Source: an uncultured Collinsella sp.
GTDB taxonomy: Bacteria > Actinomycetota > Coriobacteriia > Coriobacteriales > Coriobacteriaceae
Direction of reading: 5' to 3'
DNA length: 64,000 nucleotides
NCBI GenBank assembly: GCA_947642445.1
Contig: CANRSF010000002.1
Span: forward strand, 62,001-126,000
This document shows, one piece after another, positions 18,797 through 26,418 of this stretch (position 1 is the first letter of the stretch; each line of letters starts with the position of its first letter). A program made the position numbers and the translations under genes. Below the pieces are notes generated by a model that worked only from the letters and a program-made list of their open reading frames with translations, ran no database searches and was not told the DNA's origin.

Positions 18797-18890
18797 TCAA
18801 AAAAATAGATGCCCGACCGCTTAAAGCGGACCAGACACCCACAGGAAGGGCTGCTCTTTGGCAGCTATGTAATTCCATGTGGGTATCTCG
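18797..18890 (-). promoter_or_regulatory. PyrR-type attenuator in the pyr operon leader
   Basis: In the minus direction an upstream stem-loop comes first: CCCACA (18885 side) pairs with TGTGGG (18843 side) around an inner GCTGC-GCAGC hairpin with an AAAGA-type loop. An intrinsic terminator follows: CCGCTT/AAGCGG core with G-U pairs extending outward, 18808-18840, then seven T at 18800-18806. The right arm of the first stem adjoins the terminator, so the two could be mutually regulated. The loop resembles, but does not exactly match, the Bacillus PyrR-binding loop. Confidence 0.7.
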
Positions 18891-19012
18891 TACCCCTTTA
18901 ATGGTCAAGGGATAGTGTAGCCAACCTCGAGCTTAATTGCGAGCATAAATACAGAACAATCCGTAAACGGAGCCCAATGCTCCATAAACCTATATATATT
19001 TGTGGGACGAGC

Positions 19013-19041
19013 TTGAAAACGCACGCACGAGCTGGCATAAT
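19013..19041 (+). promoter_or_regulatory. Plus-strand promoter upstream of rpmB
   Basis: TTGAAA (19013-19018), a 17-bp spacer, then CATAAT (19036-19041). The transcript would begin about 160 bp before rpmB, with no convincing gene in between. The rest of 18891-19210 shows two small hairpins and an AT-rich patch but no gene that I can support. Confidence 0.45.
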
Positions 19042-19147
19042 CCCCTCTGCTGCACGCAAATCGGATCTACGTCCAGGGCCGTGGCGTGAGCACTATCGCC
19101 AAAAGAGGAATATCTCTGTGTAGATTACGCACAGGGAGCTGCTTCTG

Positions 19148-19156
19148 TGCTATAGT
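19148..19156 (+). promoter_or_regulatory. Extended -10 promoter of rpmB
   Basis: TGCTATAGT, identical to the rpsT element, about 55 bp upstream of the rpmB start. No clear -35 is seen. Confidence 0.5.
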
Positions 19157-19210
19157 TCAGGCTTGTTTGTTAACGCGACATGTTCGTTTGTCGCCCAAGG
19201 AGGGTCAGTT

Positions 19211-19399
19211 ATGTCCAAAGTTTGCGAAGTTTGCGGTAAGCACCCCGTTGCCGGTCGCTCCATCAGCCACTCTCACCGCGTCACCAACCGTAAGTTCCGC
19301 CCCAACATCCAGCGCGTTTACGTCGTCGTCGATGGTCACCGTCGCAAGATGAACGTTTGCTCCACCTGCCTCAAGTCCGGCAAGGTTGCGCGCTCCTAA
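19211..19399 (+). CDS. rpmB: 50S ribosomal protein L28
   Basis: Small protein of the 50S subunit. The 62-residue product has two CxxC pairs (CEVCGKHP near the start, CSTCLKSG near the end), so it is the zinc-binding form. It also has the family core SHSHRVTNRKFRPNIQRV. The ATG at 19211 has AGGAGG 8 nt upstream, preferred over an in-frame upstream start. It is divergent from the pyr operon and followed by its own terminator, so it is probably monocistronic. Confidence 0.96.
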   Translation: MSKVCEVCGKHPVAGRSISHSHRVTNRKFRPNIQRVYVVVDGHRRKMNVCSTCLKSGKVARS

Positions 19400-19469
19400 A
19401 TAAGGTCTTACCAACAAGTACCTCGGACTCTCCGGGTCAAAGACCTCGCGTTCATATAGAACTTACCAA

Positions 19470-19500
19470 AGGCGTCCTCCCCCACGGAGGGCGCCTTTTT
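19470..19500 (+). terminator. Rho-independent terminator of rpmB
   Basis: AGGCG-T-CCTCC (19470-19480) pairs with GGAGG-G-CGCCT (19486-19496), followed by TTTTT. It lies 70 bp after the rpmB stop. Confidence 0.88.
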
Positions 19501-19501
19501 G

Positions 19502-19764
19502 CACTCATTGGGGACAGACTTACATGAGTGTTTACAGATGTCAAAGGAATCATAGCCCAGCTGATATGCCTTGAAGCTTGACCAGCGGTACGCATCGAGC
19601 GAGTCGAGCGCGCCTTTCACAGGATTGAGATGGATATAATCGAGCAACTGGACCGCCTGCGTGTCCGACTCGACCGCGACCCGCGAATAGCGATTGTCAA
19701 ACAGGTGCCCCGTTCTCCCCGTTTTCCCATTGAAATACTCATATAAGTCTGTCCCCAATGAGTG
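19502..19764. mobile_element. 263-bp MITE-like element with terminal inverted repeats
   Basis: The left end (19502-19529) and right end (19737-19764) are inverted copies of a 28-bp sequence containing CATTGGGGACAGACTTA, with one mismatch in 28. The interior codes for the C-terminal part of a RAYT transposase. No longer transposase gene is present, so the element is non-autonomous and would need a transposase elsewhere. It lies between the rpmB terminator and the adhE regulatory region. No target-site duplication is obvious. Confidence 0.75.
19530..19758 (-). pseudogene. Fragment of REP-associated (IS200-like Y1) transposase
   Basis: The minus-strand reading YEYFNGKTGRTGHLFDNRYS, then YIHLNPVKGALDSLDAYRWSSF, matches the C-terminal half of RAYT transposases, whose signature is R-x-GHLF...YIHxNPVK...YRWSS. 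The N-terminal HUH part is absent and both ends of the frame are formed by the inverted repeats, so it cannot be an active transposase. The frame stays open leftward to 19408, but beyond the repeat it encodes nothing recognisable and crosses the rpmB terminator. Confidence 0.75.
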
Positions 19765-19800
19765 GGGCGATGCGGCAAACGGGAAGTTAAAAGTTATAGT

Positions 19801-19830
19801 TGAAACGTTTCAGTTGATTGAAGCGTTTTA
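19801..19830. promoter_or_regulatory. Tandem LacI-family-like operators upstream of adhE
   Basis: TGAAACGTTTCA (19801-19812) is a perfect 12-bp palindrome. A degenerate second copy, TGAAGCGTTTTA (19819-19830), starts exactly 18 bp later. The central ACGT-type palindrome resembles LacI/CcpA-family operators. It lies about 45-75 bp upstream of the adhE -10. Confidence 0.55.
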
Positions 19831-19873
19831 GTATGCCTTTTACGGGAATCTTACCGTTCGCCGAATAATTTCT

Positions 19874-19882
19874 TGCTATCAT
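19874..19882 (+). promoter_or_regulatory. Extended -10 promoter of adhE
   Basis: TGCTATCAT, 40 bp upstream of the adhE start; no strong -35. The identical extended -10 occurs in the rpsB promoter. Confidence 0.5.
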
Positions 19883-19922
19883 GCAAGACGTAGGGTAAAT
19901 CTCCGATCGCAAGGAGACACAA

Positions 19923-22571
19923 ATGGTGAAAAAGTCACCGGAAAACACTACTCCCGCAATTGTGGACAACGTAGAGGCGCTTGAGGCTAAGCTCGCTCAG
20001 ATGCGAGAGGCCCAGGCGCTTTTTGCTACGTACACGCAGGAGCAGGTCGACAAGATCTTCTATGAGGCCGCCATGGCCGCCAACAAGGCTCGTATCCCGT
20101 TGGCGAAGATGGCCATCGAGGAGACCGGCCGCGGCGTTCTTGAGGACAAGGTCATCAAGAACCACTACGCCGCAGAGTACATCTACAACGCTTACAAGAA
20201 CACCAAGACCTGTGGTGTCCTGGAGCGCGACGAGGCCTACGGCATCACCAAGATCGCCGAGCCCATCGGCATCGTGGGCGCCGTCATCCCGACGACCAAC
20301 CCCACCTCCACTGCGATCTTCAAGACGCTGATCAGCCTGAAGACCCGCAACGGCATCATCATCTCCCCGCACCCGGCAGCCGCCAAGTGCACCATCGCCG
20401 CCGCCAAGCTCGTGCTCGACGCCGCCGTCAAGGCCGGCGCCCCCGAGGGCATCATCGGCTGGGTCGATGTCCCCTCCATCGAGCTGACCAACATGGTCAT
20501 GCGCGACGTCGACATCATCCTCGCCACTGGTGGCCCGGGCATGGTCAAGGCCGCCTACTCCTCGGGCAAGCCCGCCCTGGGCGTTGGCGCCGGTAACACC
20601 CCGGTCATCATCGACGACACCGCCGACGTGCTGCTCGCCGTCAACTCCATCATCCACTCCAAGACCTTCGACAACGGCATGATCTGCGCTTCCGAGCAGT
20701 CCGTGACCGTCATCGACACCATCTATGACCAGGTTAAGGCCGAGTTCCAGAAGCGCGGCTGCTACTTCGTCAAGCAGGGTGCCGAGATGGAGGCCCTGCG
20801 TGCCGCCATGTTCAAGAACGGCGCCCTCGATCACCGCATTCCCGGCATGGCTGCCGCCAAGATCGCCGAGCTCGCCGGCATCGAGGTTCCCGCCAAGACC
20901 AAGATCCTGATCGCCGAGGTCACCTCCACCGACCCCGCCAAGGAGGAGTTCTCCCACGAGAAGCTCTCCCCGGTCCTGGCCATGTATCACGCCAAGGACT
21001 TCCAGGAGGCCGTCGACAAGGCCGAGCACCTGGTGCTCGCCGGTGGCCCGGGCCACACCGCCTCTCTGTACGTGCGCCCCGCCCAGGCCGAGAAGATCAG
21101 TCTGTTCGAGCACGTCATGAAGGCCTGCCGTATCGTCATCAACACCCCGTCCTCGCACGGCGGCATCGGTGATCTGTACAACTTTGGCATGAAGCCGTCT
21201 CTGACCCTGGGCTGCGGCTCCTGGGGCGGCAACTCCGTCTCCGAGAACGTTGGGGTGAAGCACTTGATCAACGTTAAGACTGTGGCCGAGCGCCGTGAGA
21301 ACATGCTGTGGTTCCGCGCTCCCGAGAAGGTCTACTTCAAGAAAGGTTCCACGCCCGTCGCCCTCGACGAGCTCGGTACCGTCATGGGCAAGAAGCGCGC
21401 CTTCATCGTCACCGACCAGTTCCTCTTCAAGAATGGCAACACCCGCGCCATCGAGGCCAAGCTCGACGAGATGGGCATCGCCCACGACTGCTTCTACGAC
21501 GTCGAGCCCGATCCGTCGCTGCAGTGCGCACGTCGCGGCGCCAAGCAGATGGCTCTCTTTGAGCCGGACGTCATCATCGCCGTCGGCGGTGGCTCCGCTA
21601 TGGACGCCGGCAAGATCATGTGGATGATGTACGAGCACCCCGAGTGCAAGTTTGAGGACATGGCCATGGACTTCATGGACATCCGCAAGCGTATCTTCAC
21701 TTTCCCCGAGATGGGCAAGAAGGCCTACTTCGTCGCCGTCCCGACCTCTTCGGGTACCGGCTCCGAGTGCACGCCGTTCGCCATCATCACCGACAAGGAG
21801 ACCGGCATCAAGTGGCCGCTCGCCGACTACGCGCTGCTCCCCAACATGGCTATCGTCGACGCCGACAACTGCATGACCGCCCCGCGCGGCCTGACCGCTG
21901 CCTCCGGCATCGACGTCATGACCCACGCCATCGAGTCCTACGTCTCCATCATGGCTTCCGACTACACCAAGGGCCTCTCCGAGCGCGCTGCTAAGCTCGT
22001 CTTCGAGAACCTGCCCTCCAGCTTCACGAACGGCGCCAAGGACCCGCACGCCCGCGAGGAGATGCACAACGCCTCCTGCATGGCCGGCATGGCCTTCGCC
22101 AACGCCTTCCTGGGCCTCAACCACTCCATGGCTCACAAGCTCGGCGCCTTCCATCACCTGCCCCACGGCCTCGCCAACGCCGTCATCCTGACCCGCGTTA
22201 TGCGCTACAACGCCGCCGAGGCTCCCGTCAAGATGGGCACGTTCTCCCAGTATCCTTACCCCAACGCGCTGCACAACTACGCCGAGATGGCCAAGTACTG
22301 CGGCATCGAGGGCAAGGACGACAAGGAGGTCTTCGAGAACTTCATCACGAAGCTCGAGGAGCTCAAGGACTTCATCGGCGTCAAGAAGACCATCGCCGAC
22401 TACGGTGTTGACGAGCAGTACTTCCTCGACACCCTCGACGAGATGACCGAGCAGGCATTCAACGACCAGTGCACCGGCGCTAACCCGCGCTACCCGCTCA
22501 TGAGCGAGATCAAGGAGCTCTACCTGGACGCCTACTACGGCCGCGAGCCTCAGGACTACGCCGTCTGCTAG
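19923..22571 (+). CDS. adhE: Bifunctional acetaldehyde-CoA / alcohol dehydrogenase
   Basis: Converts acetyl-CoA to ethanol in two NADH-consuming steps, an electron sink of fermentation; AdhE proteins form filaments called spirosomes. The 882-residue protein has an N-terminal aldehyde dehydrogenase domain (about 20-450) with catalytic Cys in GMICASEQSV. The C-terminal iron-dependent alcohol dehydrogenase (about 460-870) has GGGSAMDAGK and metal-binding His residues in NHSMAHKLGAFHHLPHG. The ATG at 19923 has AAGGAG 6 nt upstream. Codon choice is strongly biased to C/G-ending codons, consistent with high expression. It has its own promoter and tandem operators. Confidence 0.97.
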   Translation: MVKKSPENTTPAIVDNVEALEAKLAQMREAQALFATYTQEQVDKIFYEAAMAANKARIPLAKMAIEETGRGVLEDKVIKNHYAAEYIYNAYKNTKTCGVLERDEAYGITKIAEPIGIVGAVIPTTNPTSTAIFKTLISLKTRNGIIISPHPAAAKCTIAAAKLVLDAAVKAGAPEGIIGWVDVPSIELTNMVMRDVDIILATGGPGMVKAAYSSGKPALGVGAGNTPVIIDDTADVLLAVNSIIHSKTFDNGMICASEQSVTVIDTIYDQVKAEFQKRGCYFVKQGAEMEALRAAMFKNGALDHRIPGMAAAKIAELAGIEVPAKTKILIAEVTSTDPAKEEFSHEKLSPVLAMYHAKDFQEAVDKAEHLVLAGGPGHTASLYVRPAQAEKISLFEHVMKACRIVINTPSSHGGIGDLYNFGMKPSLTLGCGSWGGNSVSENVGVKHLINVKTVAERRENMLWFRAPEKVYFKKGSTPVALDELGTVMGKKRAFIVTDQFLFKNGNTRAIEAKLDEMGIAHDCFYDVEPDPSLQCARRGAKQMALFEPDVIIAVGGGSAMDAGKIMWMMYEHPECKFEDMAMDFMDIRKRIFTFPEMGKKAYFVAVPTSSGTGSECTPFAIITDKETGIKWPLADYALLPNMAIVDADNCMTAPRGLTAASGIDVMTHAIESYVSIMASDYTKGLSERAAKLVFENLPSSFTNGAKDPHAREEMHNASCMAGMAFANAFLGLNHSMAHKLGAFHHLPHGLANAVILTRVMRYNAAEAPVKMGTFSQYPYPNALHNYAEMAKYCGIEGKDDKEVFENFITKLEELKDFIGVKKTIADYGVDEQYFLDTLDEMTEQAFNDQCTGANPRYPLMSEIKELYLDAYYGREPQDYAVC

Positions 22572-22589
22572 TTTTAGCACGGTTTTTAA

Positions 22590-22626
22590 CGGCGGGGGTG
22601 CACGGGTGTTTCACACACCCCCGCCG
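22590..22626 (+). terminator. GC-rich hairpin after adhE
   Basis: A perfect 11-bp stem (22590-22600 with 22616-22626) and a 15-nt loop, 18 bp after the adhE stop. There is no T-run, so it may only weaken read-through into the next gene or stabilise the adhE mRNA. Confidence 0.5.
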
Positions 22627-22659
22627 TCGCTTCTATCGCATCGTTGAAAGGATGCAACC

Positions 22660-23424
22660 ATGCTGCTACCCGATTCCAAGACCGAGCTCGTCCGCCGTGG
22701 CAACAAGGTCGTTTACGACCTGGGCGACAAGATTGTCAAGGTCTTTAACGAGACCAAGCCTGTCTCCGACGTGTTCAACGAGGCTTTGAATCTTGCCCGC
22801 ATCAATGAGTGCGGCATCCGCAGCCCCAAGGCTCTCGAGGTTTCCCAGCTCGAGAACGCCAACGGCTGGGCGCTCGTGACCGAGAAGGTTCCGGGCACCA
22901 CCCTTGCCGAGAAGATGACTGCCGAGCCCCAGCGCTTTGGTGAGTATCTCGAGATGTTCGTCGACCTCCAAATCGAGATCCACGGCTACACCTCCCCGCT
23001 GCTCAACCGTCAGCGCGACAAGTTCGCCCGCATGATCGACAGCCTTGATCAGCTCAATGCCACCACGCGCTACAACCTTCAGGAGCGTCTGGACGGCATG
23101 ACCAAGGAGTTCAAGGTCTGCCACGGCGACTTCAACCCCTCCAACGTCATCGTCGGCGACGACGGCCAGCTCTATGTGTGCGACTGGGCACACGCCACCC
23201 AGGGCTCCCCTGCTGCCGACGTTGCCACCACCTACCTGCTCTTCGCCCTCAACAGCAAGGATCAGGCCGAGGCCTACCTGGAGCTCTACTGCGACCGCGC
23301 CGACATGCCCATGCAGGTCGTGCGTCAGTGGACGAGCATCGTCGCCGCTTCCGAGCTCGCTCGTAAGCGCAACGTGAACGATGAGTTCCTGAAGAACTGG
23401 ATCGACGTCGTCGATTATCAGTAA
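22660..23424 (+). CDS. Aminoglycoside/choline-kinase-fold phosphotransferase family protein
   Basis: A 254-residue protein with the APH/choline kinase fold. An N-lobe with a VTEKVPGTTLAEKM region is followed by the catalytic loop CHGDFNPSNVIV (Brenner-type HGDxxxxN) near residue 155 and the metal-binding CDWAHA about 18 residues later. Substrate is not predictable; the family includes small-molecule, fructosamine and choline kinases. The ATG at 22660 has AAAGGA upstream. It follows adhE by 88 bp with a hairpin between, and its own terminator follows. Nothing seen suggests antibiotic resistance specifically. Confidence 0.85.
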   Translation: MLLPDSKTELVRRGNKVVYDLGDKIVKVFNETKPVSDVFNEALNLARINECGIRSPKALEVSQLENANGWALVTEKVPGTTLAEKMTAEPQRFGEYLEMFVDLQIEIHGYTSPLLNRQRDKFARMIDSLDQLNATTRYNLQERLDGMTKEFKVCHGDFNPSNVIVGDDGQLYVCDWAHATQGSPAADVATTYLLFALNSKDQAEAYLELYCDRADMPMQVVRQWTSIVAASELARKRNVNDEFLKNWIDVVDYQ

Positions 23425-23459
23425 TATCTGAGCGATTTATTTCGCATCGGAGGCACAAG

Positions 23460-23494
23460 AAAACCCCGCAGCTCATATGGGCTGTGGGGTTTTC
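23460..23494 (+). terminator. Terminator of the phosphotransferase gene
   Basis: AAAACCCC-G-CAGC-T-C pairs with GGGCTGTGGGGTTTT (23460-23474 with 23479-23493), about 35 bp after the stop codon. The A and T runs on both sides allow action in both directions. Confidence 0.8.
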
Positions 23495-23520
23495 CTTTAC
23501 CCATCGAGTTTATTCACGCA

Positions 23521-23569
23521 ACAAAATAGACTGCTCCGCATCTCTTCCTAAGAGAGATACGGAGCAGTC
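23521..23569 (-). terminator. Rho-independent terminator of proS
   Basis: GACTGCTCCG plus ATCTCT pairs with its complement across 23529-23569, one mismatch. In the minus direction it is followed by TATTTTGTTG. It closes the long rplS-proS gene train. Confidence 0.82.
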
Positions 23570-23600
23570 CCGCAATTACATCTAATAGCAGAAACGTCGA

Positions 23601-25322
23601 TTAACGGCGGGCCGCCTTAACAAGCTCGGCAACCTTGGCGACGACCTCGTCAATCGCCACGTCCTCGCGCTCGCCCGTGGCACGGTCCTTGAGCTCAACG
23701 GTGCCATTCTTAAGGCCACGCTTGCCAAGCACCACCTGATACGGGAATCCCATAAGGTCGTTATCGGCAAACTTAAAGCCGGGACGCTCGTCACGGTCGT
23801 CGACGACGACCTCGATACCCTCGGCGCATAAGCCCTCGACGATTTGGTCGCAGACGGTTGCGCACTCCTCCTTCTTGGGATCGAGCGGAATCACAGCGAC
23901 CTCGTACGGGGCAACGGAAACCGGCCAGACGATACCGTGCTCGTCGTTGTGCTGCTCCACGACGGCAGCAAGCGAGCGGGACACGCCCACGCCGTAGCAA
24001 CCCATGATAAGCGGCTTCTCCTTGCCGTCCTCGTCCATAAAGGTGGCGCCCATGGCCTCGGAATACTTGGTACCCAGCTGGAAGACCTGCGAGACCTCGA
24101 TGCCGCGAGCAGCAGAGAGCGGCTTGCCGCAGTGCGGGCAGGGATCGCCGGCAACGACGGTGACCAGATCTGCCCACTCATCGACGGTAAAGTCGCGCTC
24201 GGGGCAGGCACCGGTAAAGTGATAATCGACCTCGTTGGCACCGCAGGCCCACTGCTTGGACTCGCGCAGGCTCTCGTCGCACACCAGACGGATGCCCTCG
24301 GGCAAGTTAACCGGTCCGATAAAGCCCTTGTGCAGACCGTAGGTCTGAAGCTCCTCGTCCGTCATCATGCGATAACCCTTGCCAAAGACATGCTCGGCCT
24401 TGCAGTCGTTGAGCTCATGATCGCCCGGGACGATGGCCACGACGGGCTTGCCCTCGGCATCGATGAGCGCCAGGGACTTGCGCGTGCCGTTCTCGGGGAA
24501 CCCAAAGAACTTAGCAACGGCCTCAATGGTGCCCATGCCCGGAGTCTCGACCTTGGTAAGCGTACCGTCACCGGGACCCTCAGTCACGACGACCTTGGTG
24601 CTTGCAGCCTCATCATCGGCGGCAAAACCGCAGTCATCGCAATAGACGAGAGAAGCCTCGCCGGCGTCGGCCAAAGCCATGTACTCGACGGAGGTATCGC
24701 CACCGATCTCGCCGGAGTCGGCAACGACGGGCAAGGCCTTGATGTAGCAGCGCTCGCAAATGTTAGCGTAGGCCTGCTTCATCTTGTCATACTCCTCCTG
24801 CAAGCTCTCCTGCGTGGCGGAGAAGCTGTAGGCATCCTTCATGATGAACTCGCGACCGCGCATCAGGCCAAAACGGGGACGGAACTCGTCGCGGAACTTA
24901 TCCTGGATGTGATAGAGGTTCACTGGCAGCTGCTTATAGGAGCGCAGCTCGTTGCGCACCAGGGCCGTGACGGTCTCCTCGTGCGTGGGGCCCAGCACGA
25001 ACTCGCGACCATGACGGTCGTCAAAGCGCACAAGCTCCTTGCCATAGGCATCGATACGGCCGGACTCACGCCACAACTCGGCGTCGACCATAATGGGCAT
25101 CATAAGCTCCTGGGCGCCGGCGGCGTCCATCTCGTCGCGCACGATGTTCTCAATCTTGCGAATCGAGCGCCATGCGAGCGGCAGGTAGGAATACAGACCG
25201 GCGGCCTCCTTGCGGATCATGCCGGCACGGAGCAGCAGGCGGTGGCTGGCGAGCTCAGCGTCCGCCGGATCCTCTTTGAGCGTCGGCGCATAGAGCTTAG
25301 ACATATACATTGCTCGGGTCAT
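23601..25322 (-). CDS. proS: Prolyl-tRNA synthetase
   Basis: Class II synthetase charging tRNA-Pro. The 573-residue protein is the bacterial long form. The catalytic core contains LGPTHEE and FRDEFRPRFGLMRGREF (motif 2). An inserted editing domain lies between motifs 2 and 3 (about 230-390), then motif 3 near GCYGVGVSR, and a C-terminal anticodon-binding domain. I chose the ATG at 25322 because GAGG lies 8 nt upstream; it directly follows the ispG stop. ATGs at codons 5 and 7 are alternatives. Confidence 0.96.
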   Translation of the reverse strand: MTRAMYMSKLYAPTLKEDPADAELASHRLLLRAGMIRKEAAGLYSYLPLAWRSIRKIENIVRDEMDAAGAQELMMPIMVDAELWRESGRIDAYGKELVRFDDRHGREFVLGPTHEETVTALVRNELRSYKQLPVNLYHIQDKFRDEFRPRFGLMRGREFIMKDAYSFSATQESLQEEYDKMKQAYANICERCYIKALPVVADSGEIGGDTSVEYMALADAGEASLVYCDDCGFAADDEAASTKVVVTEGPGDGTLTKVETPGMGTIEAVAKFFGFPENGTRKSLALIDAEGKPVVAIVPGDHELNDCKAEHVFGKGYRMMTDEELQTYGLHKGFIGPVNLPEGIRLVCDESLRESKQWACGANEVDYHFTGACPERDFTVDEWADLVTVVAGDPCPHCGKPLSAARGIEVSQVFQLGTKYSEAMGATFMDEDGKEKPLIMGCYGVGVSRSLAAVVEQHNDEHGIVWPVSVAPYEVAVIPLDPKKEECATVCDQIVEGLCAEGIEVVVDDRDERPGFKFADNDLMGFPYQVVLGKRGLKNGTVELKDRATGEREDVAIDEVVAKVAELVKAARR

Positions 25323-26405
25323 TTATTTCTCCTCAATAAGTTTGTCGACCTCGGCCATAAGCGCGTCGACAATTTGATCCTCAGCTACTTTACCAATGAT
25401 CTGGCCATGCGAAAAGAGCAGGCCCTGACCACGTCCGCAGGCAACACCCAGGTCGGCGTCAGATGCCTCTCCGGGGCCGTTGACCGCACATCCCATCACG
25501 GCGATCGAAAGCGGCGCGGAATAGTTCTTAAGCCGCTCGGTGACCTCCTCGGCGATGGGAATCAGGTTAACCTGGCAGCGGGCGCACGTGGGGCACGAGA
25601 CGATCTCGGGACCACGGCGACGCAGGCCCAGCGACTGTAGAATTCCCCAGGCGACCGGCGGCTCCTCAACCGGATCGGCCGTGAGCGACACACGCATGGT
25701 GTCACCGATGCCTTCGGAAAGCAAGATACCCAAGCCTACAGAGCTCTTGATGGTGCCCTGAAGCTTGGTCCCCGCCTCCGTCACGCCCAGGTGAAGCGGA
25801 ACGTGTGGAATCTCACGCGACAGGGCGCGATAGGTATCAAGTGTCGTCTGTACGCTATGGGCCTTGGCGGATAGCACGATGTTGGTAAACCCACGGTCCT
25901 CAAAGTGCCGCACAAAGCGTTCGCTCGACATCACGAGCTTTTCGGGCTGCGTGAGGTCGTCGCGCTCGGCAATATCTTGCTCAAGCGAGCCCGCGTTCAC
26001 GCCAATGCGAATCGCGCAGCCCGCGGCACCCGCGGCATCGATGACGGCATCGACCTTAGCCCAATCGCCGATATTGCCGGGGTTGATGCGCAGCTTAGAG
26101 GCACCAGCCTCGACAGCGCCAATGGCAAGCTTATGGTTAAAATGGATATCGGCGACGATTGGTACCGGAGACTCGGCACAAATCGTGCGAAAGCCCTCGA
26201 GCGCAGCCTCGGTAGGCACGCTCACGCGCACGATATCGCAGCCAGCCTGCGCCAACGCGCACACTTGCGCAAGCGTTGCCTGGGCATCAGCGGTATCGGT
26301 GCAGGTCATAGATTGGACCACCACCGGCGCGCCGCCACCGATCTGCACGCCGCCCACATGCACGGGGCGCGTCAGCTCGCGAGGCAAAGGATGGGATAAA
26401 GACAA
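25323..26405 (-). CDS. ispG: 4-hydroxy-3-methylbut-2-enyl diphosphate synthase (IspG/GcpE)
   Basis: [4Fe-4S] enzyme of the MEP isoprenoid pathway that reductively opens MEcPP to HMBPP. The 360-residue protein begins with the VHVGGVQIGGGAPVVVQSMT region. It carries cluster cysteines in SCPTCARCQV and MGCAVNGPGE. I chose the TTG at 26405 because GGGGAG lies 8 nt upstream; an in-frame GTG at 26414 is only 1 nt from that site. It follows rseP by 13 bp and precedes proS with no gap. With dxr and uppS nearby, three isoprenoid-related steps lie in this segment. Confidence 0.94.
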   Translation of the reverse strand: MSLSHPLPRELTRPVHVGGVQIGGGAPVVVQSMTCTDTADAQATLAQVCALAQAGCDIVRVSVPTEAALEGFRTICAESPVPIVADIHFNHKLAIGAVEAGASKLRINPGNIGDWAKVDAVIDAAGAAGCAIRIGVNAGSLEQDIAERDDLTQPEKLVMSSERFVRHFEDRGFTNIVLSAKAHSVQTTLDTYRALSREIPHVPLHLGVTEAGTKLQGTIKSSVGLGILLSEGIGDTMRVSLTADPVEEPPVAWGILQSLGLRRRGPEIVSCPTCARCQVNLIPIAEEVTERLKNYSAPLSIAVMGCAVNGPGEASDADLGVACGRGQGLLFSHGQIIGKVAEDQIVDALMAEVDKLIEEK

Positions 26406-26418
26406 TCCAAACACTCCC

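Noticed and set aside
19408-19529. Leftward extension of the RAYT fragment as a functional gene
   Set aside because: Beyond the inverted repeat the residues match nothing and the frame crosses the rpmB terminator.
19935-22580. 881-codon open frame on the minus strand, antisense to adhE
   Set aside because: Its product is a low-complexity Val/Gly/Asp/Leu-rich sequence, the expected mirror of a highly biased GC-ending gene. adhE on the plus strand has all domains and a ribosome binding site.
22660-23424. Antibiotic resistance gene (aminoglycoside phosphotransferase)
   Set aside because: Only the general kinase fold is visible; the family is broad and the context is metabolic.
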